Positions 38,713 to 47,753 of a DNA stretch of 64,000 nucleotides are shown in pieces. Where the stretch lies: positions 114,320 through 178,319 of the forward strand of contig NZ_QJVC01000005.1 in NCBI RefSeq assembly GCF_003219795.1, written 5' to 3'. Below the pieces are notes generated by a model. That model was not told the origin of the DNA, searched no databases, and saw only the letters and a program-made list of their open reading frames with translations. Made by a program: the position numbers and the translations under genes. How positions within the stretch are numbered: position 1 is the stretch's first letter; each line of letters begins with the position of its first letter. The DNA comes from Arthrobacter psychrolactophilus. Lineage in GTDB: Bacteria; Actinomycetota; Actinomycetes; Actinomycetales; Micrococcaceae.

Positions 38713-39603
38713 TCACTCAGTCATTCTCGACTCAAGCCACTTCGCCACCTCGGGCCACAGGCCATCGCGAAGTCCCCGGCGGAAGAAACCCATGTGTCCG
38801 ATAGACGGGACGCCGAAGTCCGCCGGAGAATACGTTCGCCGCTCCACATCGGCCTGCGTCATATGGTCAGTAATAGCCTCAATCTGCTGCGGTGTGGCCC
38901 AGGGATCGTCACTAAAGCCAATAGAGAGCATGGGCACCGTAACCTGAGCAGCCCGCTCCCCCGCCCGCATCGTGGGGTCGTCAAAGAAGTAGCCGGGCGA
39001 GCGTGACCATCGGCTCCATTCCAACATGGCTGCCGCAGGCATATCCTCACCGAGGCCCATCCTGCGTCCGGGAACGTATCCCAATCCTCTGGCCGCCAGC
39101 GGACCGAGCACATTCAACACGAGCCAGACCTTGGCACGCTCAACCGAACCGGAAACCGTCGCCGTCACTCCAGCGTGCGAGGCAATTGAAACCATGGCAC
39201 TCACACCGTGGATCCCGGACCCAAGCGCCAAGGCGTGCGCACCAACACTGTGACCGATCGCGAATCGCTGCACATCTGGATACCGCAGCGCCGCCCACTC
39301 CGCGACATCCGGAACGTCCTGGTCCATCCAATCGCGCATCCGCATCCCACGATTCTGACGCGGCGAACCTGACCTGCCAGTGCCGCGATAGTCGTAGCTC
39401 AGCACGACGAATCCCCGCTCCGCCAAATACTCGGAAAATCCCGAATAGAGCCGCTCCGGAACAGCTGTGGCGGGATGAATCACCACGAGGGCTCGAGGTT
39501 CCATGCCCGACGGCGTCCGCACAGTCCCACGAATTGTGCCACCACCCCGGGAAGCAATAGAGATATCAGTGCAGCTCACCAGATCATTCACCTTGTTACT
39601 CAT
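38713..39603 (-). CDS. Alpha/beta hydrolase
   Basis: A 296-residue serine hydrolase. The nucleophile elbow GHSVGAHALALG (Ser near residue 118), an acid in IGFSDDPWATP and the C-terminal His in SIGHMGFF form the likely triad. HPATAVPERLY supplies the oxyanion-hole strand. Similar proteins are annotated as dienelactone-hydrolase-like or YheT-like. The ATG at 39603 lies in the centre of a 16-bp palindrome. It is downstream of aidB on the same strand; 88 bases separate them. Substrate unknown. Confidence 0.82.
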   Translation of the reverse strand: MSNKVNDLVSCTDISIASRGGGTIRGTVRTPSGMEPRALVVIHPATAVPERLYSGFSEYLAERGFVVLSYDYRGTGRSGSPRQNRGMRMRDWMDQDVPDVAEWAALRYPDVQRFAIGHSVGAHALALGSGIHGVSAMVSIASHAGVTATVSGSVERAKVWLVLNVLGPLAARGLGYVPGRRMGLGEDMPAAAMLEWSRWSRSPGYFFDDPTMRAGERAAQVTVPMLSIGFSDDPWATPQQIEAITDHMTQADVERRTYSPADFGVPSIGHMGFFRRGLRDGLWPEVAKWLESRMTE

Positions 39604-39610
39604 GAGTAAC
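39595..39610 (-). promoter_or_regulatory. 16-bp palindrome covering the hydrolase start codon
   Basis: GTTACTCATGAGTAAC is a perfect palindrome centred on the ATG of the hydrolase gene. It could be an operator or fold the initiation site in RNA; no cognate regulator is adjacent. Confidence 0.35.
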
Positions 39611-39691
39611 ACGATAGGCTCCCGACTCAGATTTGTCTGTACATTTCATCGGCACCGCTCACAGGCAGGTGACTCGGGAATATCGGCCGCC

Positions 39692-41368
39692 TTACGCCCG
39701 CTCCAATATCCCCGCAAGATCGGACGACGACGGGAGGCCGCCATAGTTGAATGATCGGCCAGTTCCCAGCCGGGAGACAACAAACGCATCGGACACGGCT
39801 GCCGGAGCAAATCGGATCAACAGCGATGCCTGCAGTGCCAGCGCCATGCGCTCCACGAGGTTTCGAGCCTGACCGGCAAATTCCTGTGGAGCCTTTTCGA
39901 CCACAGCCACTTCTTCGCGGAGCTCCGCTACAAAGTCGTCAAAGACCTGCACGGCACCCGACGCCAGCCTCAGCTCGGCAAAGAATGCGTCCACAGATTC
40001 AGGTTCCGTACCCATGGCCCGCAGCACATCAAGGGCGATGACATTGCCTGTCCCCTCCCAGATCGCCATAACCGGTTGCTCCCTGTAGCGCATGGCGAGG
40101 GGGAAGTCCTCGATATAGCCGTTGCCACCCAAACATTCCATGGCCTCATAGGCATGGTTGGGGCCACGCTTGCACACCCAATATTTGGTGACCGCGGCGG
40201 CGAGGCGACGAAATGATTTTTCGGAGGGGCCAGCATCAATATCGAAGGCACGGGACAGGCGCATACTCACTACGGTGGCAGCCTCAGACTCAAGCGCCAG
40301 GTCCGCCAAAACGTTGGTCATGGCGGGCTGATCTACGAGCCGCGCCCCAAATGCTTGACGATGCCGCGTGTGCCACACTGCCTCGGCCACCGATTGGCGC
40401 ATCCCGGCTGCCGTGCCGAGAATGCAGTCCAGTCGAGTCTGACCCACCATGCCCATGATGGATGGCACGCCGCGGCCGGGCTCGCCGATCCGCCAACCGA
40501 CAGTTTCGGCGAACTCGACTTCAGCTGACGCATTAGACCGGTTACCCGCTTTGTCCTTGAGGCGCTGCAGCAGGAAGGTATTGCGCATACCGTCGGGCAG
40601 GACGCGCGGGATCAGAAAACAGCCCAACCCGGCATCCTCCTGCGCTAGGACGAGGAAGGCATCGGACATGGGCGCGGAGCAGAACCATTTGTGGCCAGTG
40701 AGCAGATGATGGGCACCGCTGGCTTCGGCACGCGTGGTGTTGGCCCGGACGTCCGAGCCACCCTGCTTCTCTGTCATCGCCATCCCGAACAGCGCGCCGG
40801 GCTTGCCCGCTGCCAACTCTGGACTGTACTGGCGCGAATAAAGTCGCGGCAGCCATTCCTTCGCCAGATCCGGCGCCAACCGGAGGGACTCGACAGCTGC
40901 ATGGCTCATGGAAATCGGGCAGGCATGGCCGGGCTCAACCTGCGCGAACAGCATGAATTGCGCCGCACGCAACGCATTGGCGCCCCGACCAGGAGCCTCC
41001 CATGCGGACGTGTGAGCACCCGCCGCCACAGCCGCACCGATGATCCGGTGGTACGCCGGATGGTACTCAACTTCGTCAATCCGATGCCCGTACTTGCTGT
41101 GTGTGCGCAAGATGGGTGGGTTCTTGTGGGCCAGCCGGGCGTCGTCCTGGAATTGAGCCGAACCCACGACGGCGCCGCTGACTTCGAGTGTTCCATCGCC
41201 GTCAGCTTCGCCTACAGAGCGCAGATAATCCCGGAGCGGAATGTTCAGCGTGTATTCGTTGACATCAACGCGAGGCGGCGGCTGGTTCAGCACGCGGTGC
41301 TTCTCTTGAATTGCTGACGAGCTGGCAGTGTGGGGTTCGTCGGGCATGCCGGCGTCGATGGCGGTCAT
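39692..41368 (-). CDS. aidB: Acyl-CoA dehydrogenase, AidB-like
   Basis: A 558-residue flavoprotein, longer than ordinary acyl-CoA dehydrogenases and matching the AidB branch induced by alkylation stress. It shows CPISMSHAAVESL, FGMAMTEKQGGSDVRANTT (FAD-binding loop), HKWFCSAPMSDAFL, the GRGVPSIMGMVGQTRLDC block and ECLGGNGYIEDFPLAMRYREQPVMAIWEGTGNV cut across residues 430-470, where the catalytic Glu is expected. AidB binds DNA in E. coli; whether this protein does is unknown. Confidence 0.88.
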   Translation of the reverse strand: MTAIDAGMPDEPHTASSSAIQEKHRVLNQPPPRVDVNEYTLNIPLRDYLRSVGEADGDGTLEVSGAVVGSAQFQDDARLAHKNPPILRTHSKYGHRIDEVEYHPAYHRIIGAAVAAGAHTSAWEAPGRGANALRAAQFMLFAQVEPGHACPISMSHAAVESLRLAPDLAKEWLPRLYSRQYSPELAAGKPGALFGMAMTEKQGGSDVRANTTRAEASGAHHLLTGHKWFCSAPMSDAFLVLAQEDAGLGCFLIPRVLPDGMRNTFLLQRLKDKAGNRSNASAEVEFAETVGWRIGEPGRGVPSIMGMVGQTRLDCILGTAAGMRQSVAEAVWHTRHRQAFGARLVDQPAMTNVLADLALESEAATVVSMRLSRAFDIDAGPSEKSFRRLAAAVTKYWVCKRGPNHAYEAMECLGGNGYIEDFPLAMRYREQPVMAIWEGTGNVIALDVLRAMGTEPESVDAFFAELRLASGAVQVFDDFVAELREEVAVVEKAPQEFAGQARNLVERMALALQASLLIRFAPAAVSDAFVVSRLGTGRSFNYGGLPSSSDLAGILERA

Positions 41369-41426
41369 GTCTACAGGCTATGCCTAGCGTCAAGGGCAAG
41401 GATCTTGTTGCTCCTCATGTCACTGT

Positions 41427-41507
41427 GTTTCTCAACTTTTCAGTGACAACTACTTCCGTTTCAATGGAAACAAATCGCTGAAACTCGGGAACTATTTGTT
41501 GAGAAAC
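41427..41507 (-). terminator. Complex hairpin between two minus-strand genes
   Basis: Perfect 10-bp arms GTTTCTCAAC and GTTGAGAAAC (41427-41436 and 41498-41507) enclose a smaller GTTTC/GAAAC stem. It lies 30 bases downstream of the 152-residue gene and upstream of aidB. Terminator or leader structure; no gene is seen here. Confidence 0.4.
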
Positions 41508-41536
41508 GCCACTCAATTTGATCCGCAAGCCCTGAG

Positions 41537-41995
41537 CTACTTTTTCTTTACCTTAGCTTTCACCGCTTTGGGGTCTCCCTGGAAGTAATCGGTCCAGTGG
41601 AGCAGCTGCCCGCTCCGGGCGAACGCGTCGGCCGCCTTGGCAACCTCGCGAAAAAGGAAGTCATTGCCGCGTGCGGGGAAACTGGTGCCGGTGATGGTCA
41701 CGGCGTGGTTACCGCGTTCATCACGTTCAACATCGATCAGCACGTCAATGTGCAGTTCCCAGCGTTGAAGTTTCTCCGGCAGCATGAAGGCCGGGATGGA
41801 ACCGAATGACAAAAAGTCCCTCCACAGGGACCCGAAGTGCAGCCTGATCGGGTTAGCCCCAGATTCCGAGGTGACCTGGAACTTTTCTTTCTCCAGCACC
41901 TGCACAAATGGAAGTACCGGATGCGCCACGGATCCGTCGATGACAAAGGTTCGGGCTGGGACACGGAACGGGATATTCGAACCGTAAATCTTCAT
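41537..41995 (-). CDS. Hypothetical protein, 152 residues
   Basis: Not recognised. A soluble protein with alternating hydrophobic strands, no signal peptide or membrane segment, and a lysine-rich end (KAVKAKVKKK). It opens MKIYGSNIPFRVPARTF. Codon use matches neighbours and no ORF on the other strand is better, so it is likely real. It stands alone between aidB and the siderophore cluster. Confidence 0.6.
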   Translation of the reverse strand: MKIYGSNIPFRVPARTFVIDGSVAHPVLPFVQVLEKEKFQVTSESGANPIRLHFGSLWRDFLSFGSIPAFMLPEKLQRWELHIDVLIDVERDERGNHAVTITGTSFPARGNDFLFREVAKAADAFARSGQLLHWTDYFQGDPKAVKAKVKKK

Positions 41996-42060
41996 GACTC
42001 CACTTTATCCGCCAGGAATCCGATGGCCTCCGTATCCGTAACGTCGCCGAGGCAGTCGGC

Positions 42061-42873
42061 TTACATGCGGTTCTTCAGCAGTGGGAACACGGCCGGAGTT
42101 TTCGTCACCGGATCCTCCGCAATGACGCAAGGCAGGCCAAAAACCTCTTCAACCAGATCACTCGTCAGGATCTCGCCCGGCGCCCCGGACGTCACAACCT
42201 TTCCATCCTTCATGACGATCAAATGGCTGGCGTATCGGGCGGCTTGGTTGAGGTCGTGCAAAACGGCAACCACTGTTTTGCCGTCTTGATGCAGCCCCTG
42301 CAGGAGTTCCAACACCTCATATTGGTGGGCGATATCCAGATAGGTGGTCGGCTCATCAAGCAGCATAAAGGGGGTCTGTTGAGCCAACAACAACGCGATC
42401 CACACACGTTGGCGCTGCCCGCCGGAGAGCTCGTCTACGGATCGTTCGGCCAGATCCGTAATTCTGGTGGCCGCCATCGCGGACCTGACCGCATCGTCGT
42501 CTGCAACGCTCCACTGCTTCAAGGGAGAGTGATACGGGTACCGTCCCCGTGACACCAGATCAGCAACACGGATACCCTCGGGCGCCGTAGCGGTCTGAGG
42601 CAACAAGCCCAGCCTTCTGGCGAGGTCCTTGGAACGGAAGCGATCCAGCGCCTTCCCGTCCAGCAAAATCTGACCGTCAAAGGGTGTCAGGACCCGCGCC
42701 AAGGACTTCAGCAACGTCGACTTCCCGCAGGCATTCGGGCCGATGATGACGGTCAGGGAATCCTTGGGGATTGCAAGGCTCAGATTCTCAGAGATGACTT
42801 TTTTCTCGTACCCCAAAGTGGCGGCGGAGACCACAAGCTCACCTGCCTGCTCGGTTCTGAGACTTTGAGTCAT
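42061..42873 (-). CDS. Iron-siderophore ABC transporter, ATP-binding protein
   Basis: A 270-residue ATPase of the FepC/FecE type: Walker A GPNACGKST (Ala-Cys variant typical of this family) near residue 44, Q-loop GLLPQ, signature LSGGQRQRVWIALLLAQ, Walker B MLLDEPTTYLDIAHQ and the switch LHDLNQAARYASHL. It powers the FecCD permeases encoded divergently. AGAAGGAA precedes the ATG. Downstream of the binding-protein gene, it is separated from it by a hairpin that could reduce its expression relative to the receptor. Confidence 0.93.
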   Translation of the reverse strand: MTQSLRTEQAGELVVSAATLGYEKKVISENLSLAIPKDSLTVIIGPNACGKSTLLKSLARVLTPFDGQILLDGKALDRFRSKDLARRLGLLPQTATAPEGIRVADLVSRGRYPYHSPLKQWSVADDDAVRSAMAATRITDLAERSVDELSGGQRQRVWIALLLAQQTPFMLLDEPTTYLDIAHQYEVLELLQGLHQDGKTVVAVLHDLNQAARYASHLIVMKDGKVVTSGAPGEILTSDLVEEVFGLPCVIAEDPVTKTPAVFPLLKNRM

Positions 42874-42899
42874 GAAAAATAGTTCCTTCTAGTGACACA

Positions 42900-42937
42900 A
42901 GCGCAGCCCCAGAGAATCTTTCTCCTGGGACTGCGCT
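42900..42937 (-). terminator. Hairpin after the siderophore-binding protein gene
   Basis: Arms AGCGCAG and CTGCGCT with an inner paired AGAGAA/TTCTC segment lie between the binding-protein and ATPase genes. Probably an attenuating terminator within the transcript. Confidence 0.55.
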
Positions 42938-42978
42938 CATCGTTTAGCACCCGTGCTTCATGAGCGCGGGAACAATTG

Positions 42979-43926
42979 TTACTTCAAAAGCTTTTCGACG
43001 TCGTCCAAGATTACGCTAGCGCCTACAACACCGATGCCAACCATCCAGGTCTCATCTTCCACCTCATAGACCTTCTTGGCTTTCACGGCAGGCAGGTCCT
43101 TCCAGAGGCCGGTAACGGTGCCCATGGTGGTCGCCGCCGGATCGCCGCCGGGATTGGTGTAGAAGACAACGTCGCCATCGATCTGTTCAAAGAGTTCGGG
43201 GCTGAGCTCCATCATGGAGTATTCATTCCACTTGCGCTCGCCCAGATCAAAACCGGCCTTGGCCAAGATGGACCCCGAGAACGTCTCCGGACCATACAGG
43301 CGGAAGTTGTCCGGACGGAAACGCACGATCGAAAGCGTCGTGCCTGTCGCGGCCACGGACTCGCCTACCGACTCAGCACGCGCATCCAGTTCGGCAATTT
43401 TGCTGGTCATGGCATCCGTCTGGTTGACCGAGGCGGCGGTAATCAGGGCCTGCTCGGTCCAATCAGTACCGGAGTTAACCGAAAACACCGTAGGTGCAAT
43501 GGCTTCCAACTCGTCATAAATGGCCTCGTGGCGGACCTTGGAACCAATGATCAGGTCCGGGTCCAGGTTCGCGATCGCGTCAATGTCCGGCTCCGAGGTG
43601 GAGCCAACCGAGACGGTATCCGTCAGTTTGCCGGCCACATACGCTGGGAAGCCACCATCGGCGCCGGAAACGGTAGCCCCCACGGGCGTCATGCCCAGTG
43701 CCACCAAGGCGTCCAGCTGAGGCGAATCGATGACAACAATGCGCTGGGGAACAGACTCGAAGGTCTCCTCACCCATTGCGTGCTTGACGGTGTAGCTGGC
43801 GGACTGTTCCGCGGCGGTGCTCTCAGATGAGCTAGGGGTTGAGCTGCAGGCGGCTGTGAAAAGGACTGAGGCCACGGCGGCAGTTGCAATGATGGCGCGC
43901 GAAAGGCGGCGAGTAATAGGAGGCAT
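42979..43926 (-). CDS. Iron-siderophore-binding lipoprotein
   Basis: A 315-residue class III binding protein (FepB/FhuD fold). The signal peptide ends in the lipobox LFTAAC, followed by a Ser-rich linker. The body has VPQRIVVIDSPQLDALVALGMTPVG cut across residues 58-82, VGSTSEPDIDAIANLDPDLIIGSK and NPGGDPAATTM. It captures a ferric siderophore and delivers it to the FecCD permeases. It is divergent from those genes across a 65-base promoter region with an iron-box-like sequence. Confidence 0.93.
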   Translation of the reverse strand: MPPITRRLSRAIIATAAVASVLFTAACSSTPSSSESTAAEQSASYTVKHAMGEETFESVPQRIVVIDSPQLDALVALGMTPVGATVSGADGGFPAYVAGKLTDTVSVGSTSEPDIDAIANLDPDLIIGSKVRHEAIYDELEAIAPTVFSVNSGTDWTEQALITAASVNQTDAMTSKIAELDARAESVGESVAATGTTLSIVRFRPDNFRLYGPETFSGSILAKAGFDLGERKWNEYSMMELSPELFEQIDGDVVFYTNPGGDPAATTMGTVTGLWKDLPAVKAKKVYEVEDETWMVGIGVVGASVILDDVEKLLK

Positions 43927-43950
43927 GCGGAAAATCGTATGTCACGGGCA

Positions 43951-43969
43951 TTAGGTTATGCAAATGTTC
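43951..43969. promoter_or_regulatory. DtxR/IdeR-like box in the divergent siderophore promoter
   Basis: TTAGGTTATGCAAATGTTC matches the iron-box consensus in the whole left half (TTAGGTTA) and partly in the right. It lies between the binding-protein and permease starts. A TAAAGT box 7 bases before the GTG at 43992 suggests a leaderless permease transcript whose -35 region is covered by this site. Confidence 0.5.
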
Positions 43970-43991
43970 CGTAATTGACTAAAGTCTTATC

Positions 43992-45053
43992 GTGGCCAGC
44001 AATAATTTACTCCGAGGAACCTCAGATGCGCAGCGCGTCGGTTCCCGAATTGCAGGCACCCCCAAAACATTTGCCGGCATGGTTATCGCCCTGGCGGTCC
44101 TGTTCATCACCGTCGTCTTAAGCTTTTCCCTCGGCGCGAAATCCATCCCGCCCTTTGAGGTTGCCCAGGCACTGTTGGGCCAGGGTCAGGAAAACATTGT
44201 GGCGATAGTTGGCCAACTGAGGCTGAGCCGAACTGTCATTGGACTAATCAGCGGTTGCGCCCTCGGATTAGCCGGCACACTCATGCAGGCTATTACGCGA
44301 AACCCCATCGCCGATCCCGGAATCCTTGGCGTCAATGCCGGGGCCGCTCTCGGTGTGGTCGTGGGGATTCTGCTCACCGGCGCCTTGGGAGTCACCAGCA
44401 CCATGGCGTTTGCCATGATTGGCGCCGCCGTCGCAGCTGGTGCCGTCATGATGCTCTCGTCCTCTTACGCTGGTGCATCGTCTCCCGTGCGGCTCACCCT
44501 TTCCGGCGTTGCCTTGGCCGCCATCCTCTCTGGCGTCACGAATGCCATCGTGCTCACGGATGAATCCATCCTGGACACCTTCCGTTTCTGGCAGGTTGGC
44601 TCTCTCACGTCTCGCCCCGTCGCCGAGGCCTCGTTGTTCCTGCCCATTATTGTTGTTGGCATCGTGCTTGCCCTTTTCCTGGGCGGCCCGCTCAATGCCT
44701 TGGCACTCGGTGACGATAGCGCCGTCGCCCTAGGCTCCAATCCAGCCCGAATCCGGCTTGTTGGCCTGCTGGCCGTCACCATTCTCTGTGGAGGTGCGAC
44801 GGCGTTGGCTGGGCCAATCTCCTTTGTCGGCTTATTGGCTCCTCACCTCGTGCGGCGCTTTACCGGCCCGGATCTGCGGCGGCTGATTCCGCTGGCCATG
44901 CTCGTTGCCCCCATTATTTTGTTGCTGTCGGATATCTTGGGGCGCCTGATTGGCGGCGGTTCGGAAGTTCCCGTCGGCATCATGTGTGCGTTCGTCGGGG
45001 CGCCACTGTTGATCGTGCTCTTAAGACGCGGCCGGTCCAGGAGTATTAGCTGA
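43992..45053 (+). CDS. FecCD family iron-siderophore permease 1
   Basis: A 353-residue permease with about 9-10 membrane segments. It has the FecCD blocks RLSRTVIGLISGCALGLAGTLMQAITRNPIADPGILGVNAGA (cut, about residues 75-120) and GPISFVGLLAPHLVRR near residue 275. The start is GTG with no Shine-Dalgarno sequence, consistent with a leaderless mRNA. The stop overlaps the next ATG by one base. Confidence 0.93.
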   Translation: MASNNLLRGTSDAQRVGSRIAGTPKTFAGMVIALAVLFITVVLSFSLGAKSIPPFEVAQALLGQGQENIVAIVGQLRLSRTVIGLISGCALGLAGTLMQAITRNPIADPGILGVNAGAALGVVVGILLTGALGVTSTMAFAMIGAAVAAGAVMMLSSSYAGASSPVRLTLSGVALAAILSGVTNAIVLTDESILDTFRFWQVGSLTSRPVAEASLFLPIIVVGIVLALFLGGPLNALALGDDSAVALGSNPARIRLVGLLAVTILCGGATALAGPISFVGLLAPHLVRRFTGPDLRRLIPLAMLVAPIILLLSDILGRLIGGGSEVPVGIMCAFVGAPLLIVLLRRGRSRSIS

Positions 45054-46135
45054 TGTCGACTAAGGGTTCTGGAGTCCTCAATTTTGTCCCGTCGGTCCTA
45101 CCTGCTGGAGAATCTGTGCTGCGTTCAGCCGCAGATGCTTATTCATTCAGGCTCACGAGGAAGACCGTACTGCTCTGCGTGGGTCTCTTCGTGGCCGTTC
45201 TGGCGCTGCTTTTTGCCTCCCTTCTTGCGGGTGATTACCGGGTGTCGTTGCCTGACTTGGTAGCAACGTTCCAAGGCCATGCACCGAATAAGCGCACCCA
45301 ATTCTTCATCATGGATCGCCGTCTCCCGCGGGCTCTTGTTGCCCTGCTTGTAGGAGCTGCCCTGGCCACGGCGGGCGCTATTTTTCAGTCAGTGACCCGT
45401 AATCCCCTGGCTAGCCCTGACATCATTGGCGTCAGCAGCGGCGCCGCGGCCGGAGCCTCATTTGTGCTGCTCCTCGTCGGCGGTTCCGTGGCTCAAGTGT
45501 CGCTCGGCGCCTTCGTCGGAGCTCTCATCGCGGCAGGGTGCATCGCATTATTGGCCGGGCGCAATGGTCTTCACGGGGTGAAGCTTGTATTGATTGGCGT
45601 GGCCCTGGGCGCCTTGGCCAACGCCGCCATCTCCTACATGCTCACCCAGGTTTTTGTGGCCAGCGCCGTCACCGCCCAACTCTGGTTGGTTGGCTCCCTG
45701 CAGGGCCGGGGATGGCCAGAACTCACGGTCATAGCAATCGCCTTGATGGTAATTACTCCTGTCCTCTGGAGATACTCGGGTCGTTTGGAAATCCTGCGCA
45801 TGGGCGATGACCTGGCGATTGCCTTGGGCGTCAACGTCCATGCCACCCGTCGAGTTCTTCTTGTGTTTGCGACACTTCTGGTGGCCTCTGCCGTAGCAAC
45901 CGCTGGTCCCATCTCTTTTGTGGCCCTCGCGGCGCCTCACATTGCGCGCAGGCTCAGCGGTTCTGGAGCCATACTTCCCGCCGCCTTAATTGGTGGCCTA
46001 CTTTTGGCAACGAGTGACTTGGCCGCACAGTATCTCTTTAGCAGTCCCATTCCCGTTGGCGTGGTCACGATCGTCATTGGCGGTGGCTTCTTCCTTTGGC
46101 TTCTGATTCGGGAGGGGAAGCAAAGTGTCCACTGA
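45053..46135 (+). CDS. FecCD family iron-siderophore permease 2
   Basis: A 360-residue permease with a 35-residue soluble lead and about 9-10 membrane segments. It shows RRLPRALVALLVGAALATAGAIFQ, SVTRNPLASPDIIGVSSGA and GPISFVALAAPHIARRL. It pairs with permease 1 as a heterodimer. The ATG overlaps the upstream stop (TGATG), and its own end overlaps the siderophore-interacting protein gene by 11 bases. Confidence 0.93.
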   Translation: MSTKGSGVLNFVPSVLPAGESVLRSAADAYSFRLTRKTVLLCVGLFVAVLALLFASLLAGDYRVSLPDLVATFQGHAPNKRTQFFIMDRRLPRALVALLVGAALATAGAIFQSVTRNPLASPDIIGVSSGAAAGASFVLLLVGGSVAQVSLGAFVGALIAAGCIALLAGRNGLHGVKLVLIGVALGALANAAISYMLTQVFVASAVTAQLWLVGSLQGRGWPELTVIAIALMVITPVLWRYSGRLEILRMGDDLAIALGVNVHATRRVLLVFATLLVASAVATAGPISFVALAAPHIARRLSGSGAILPAALIGGLLLATSDLAAQYLFSSPIPVGVVTIVIGGGFFLWLLIREGKQSVH

Positions 46136-46958
46136 TGTCTTGCCGCGCCCACGCAATGCTTTCCGTGCGGAGCAGCGTTTCCCCACTGTTCCGCGGATGG
46201 TGCGCATTGCCGCCATTGAACGCACCGAACCGGGCATGGTTCGGGTATCTTTCAAGGGAAGCGAACTGGGCGAATTCAGCCGCGACGGCGTGGACTTCCC
46301 CGCCATGAAAAGCCGCGCCTTCGATGATGTGGTGATCCTCTGTTTTCCCGATCCCGCCACGGGAGCGTTCTTTGGGGCGGCAGCGCACGAACTAAGTAAT
46401 CCGCCGTTATCCGAGCTGTGCTCCTGGCAGGGCCGGGAATATACGGTGCGACGTCTTTGCCAGCGCGACAAGCTCTTGACAGTGGATTTTGTGTTGCATG
46501 AGAGCGGGATCGCTGAATCGTGGCTACGGACCGCCGTCGTGGGTGACCCGCTCGGAATCATCGGTACGCGGATGAGCCGCAAGTTACCCACGGAACCTCA
46601 TATTTTGGCTGTGGGTGACGCTACCGCCATCCCTGCGCTCGCCCGACTGGTGGAGGAAAGCCACGGGACAACACCACTGGATGTTTACGTCATCGCCGAT
46701 CGTAACGTTCTGGGACAGTCCTTCCCCACCAGCCCGCAGGTGCATGTCACGTGGATTGATCCCGCTCAGGGCGCCGTCTCACGACTCGGAGCCATCCTGG
46801 CCACCCAGGGATTGCGTACAGGTACTTGGGCTTGGCTCGCTGGTGAATCCACCCTGGTGGGCAAGATTCGCCGACACCTCGTTCATGGCCATGGACTGGA
46901 CAAGGAACGGATTCACTTCACGGGGTATTGGAAGGCGCACGCCGCCTCGAATCGCTAG
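46125..46958 (+). CDS. Siderophore-interacting protein (FAD-binding ferric reductase)
   Basis: A 277-residue flavoprotein of the SIP/ViuB family, which releases iron from imported siderophores with NAD(P)H. The FAD motif REYTVRRL (near residue 105) is visible, followed by VGDPLGIIGT, the NAD(P)-side LAVGDATAIPALARLVE and the C-terminal GYWKAHAA typical of SIPs. It starts with GTG inside the end of permease 2, completing the uptake operon. Confidence 0.9.
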   Translation: MSTDVLPRPRNAFRAEQRFPTVPRMVRIAAIERTEPGMVRVSFKGSELGEFSRDGVDFPAMKSRAFDDVVILCFPDPATGAFFGAAAHELSNPPLSELCSWQGREYTVRRLCQRDKLLTVDFVLHESGIAESWLRTAVVGDPLGIIGTRMSRKLPTEPHILAVGDATAIPALARLVEESHGTTPLDVYVIADRNVLGQSFPTSPQVHVTWIDPAQGAVSRLGAILATQGLRTGTWAWLAGESTLVGKIRRHLVHGHGLDKERIHFTGYWKAHAASNR

Positions 46959-47031
46959 GCTCGCCACCCGTCCATCCGACCGTCCATTGATCCGTCAATC
47001 CCTCGGCGCAGGATGACGTAAAAGCTGGCAC

Positions 47032-47724
47032 CTAACGGCCTCGAAAACCCACCCCGTCGCACGCCGAATCCAGAAACTCCGCCACTTCACGCGGATGCGA
47101 GAGCAGCGGGGCGTGGCTGGAGGCCATTTCGGTGACAGATGCGCCCATGCGCTCAGCCATTTCACGCTGCAGCATGGGAGGAACGGCCTCGTCCCCAGAT
47201 GCCACTAAATAGAAGGTTGGCAGATCCAGCCACGCAGGCCTACCCACCTTCACCCGGTCCACTCCAATCCGTACAAACTTCTGCGTCGCGGCGGCGAGCG
47301 CAATGAGATCTGCAGGGGCATCGGCCGCCAAGACCTCGCCAAAATGATCTCTTGCCATATAGCTATAGTCCCCGGCCACCACAACATGGTCTGGAATCAG
47401 ACTGCCTGGATACTTCCGCGAGAGTCCGCTGACCGATTCACCCTCAGCCGGAGCGAACGCCGCAATATAGGCCAGGGCGCAGACGTTGGAAACACCAATG
47501 GCTGCCTCTCCAATCACCGCTCCCCCATAGGACCAACCGGCCAAGAGCACCGGACCGGGCACGGTGGCGAGGGTGCGTCGGACCGAAGCTACGTCGTCGG
47601 CCATGGATTCTAGTGAGAGCTGCGCGGCAACGGGCTGATGTCCCATGGCTCGGAGCTCGGACATGACAGCCGCCCAGATCGATCCGTCCGACCACAGGCC
47701 GTGCACCAGAACAATCGTCGCCAC
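47032..47724 (-). CDS. Alpha/beta hydrolase (esterase-like)
   Basis: A compact 230-residue hydrolase starting MATIVLVHGLWSDGS (oxyanion-hole HG). The nucleophile elbow is AGWSYGGAV (Ser near residue 66), the acid is in ASGDEAVPP and the His in SSHAPLLSHP. The short size resembles salicylate-esterase/MenH-like enzymes. Substrate unknown. It lies downstream of the XRE-cupin regulator on the same strand. Confidence 0.85.
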   Translation of the reverse strand: MATIVLVHGLWSDGSIWAAVMSELRAMGHQPVAAQLSLESMADDVASVRRTLATVPGPVLLAGWSYGGAVIGEAAIGVSNVCALAYIAAFAPAEGESVSGLSRKYPGSLIPDHVVVAGDYSYMARDHFGEVLAADAPADLIALAAATQKFVRIGVDRVKVGRPAWLDLPTFYLVASGDEAVPPMLQREMAERMGASVTEMASSHAPLLSHPREVAEFLDSACDGVGFRGR

Positions 47725-47753
47725 GCTACCTCCTCAATGAGAGCCTCAATATA

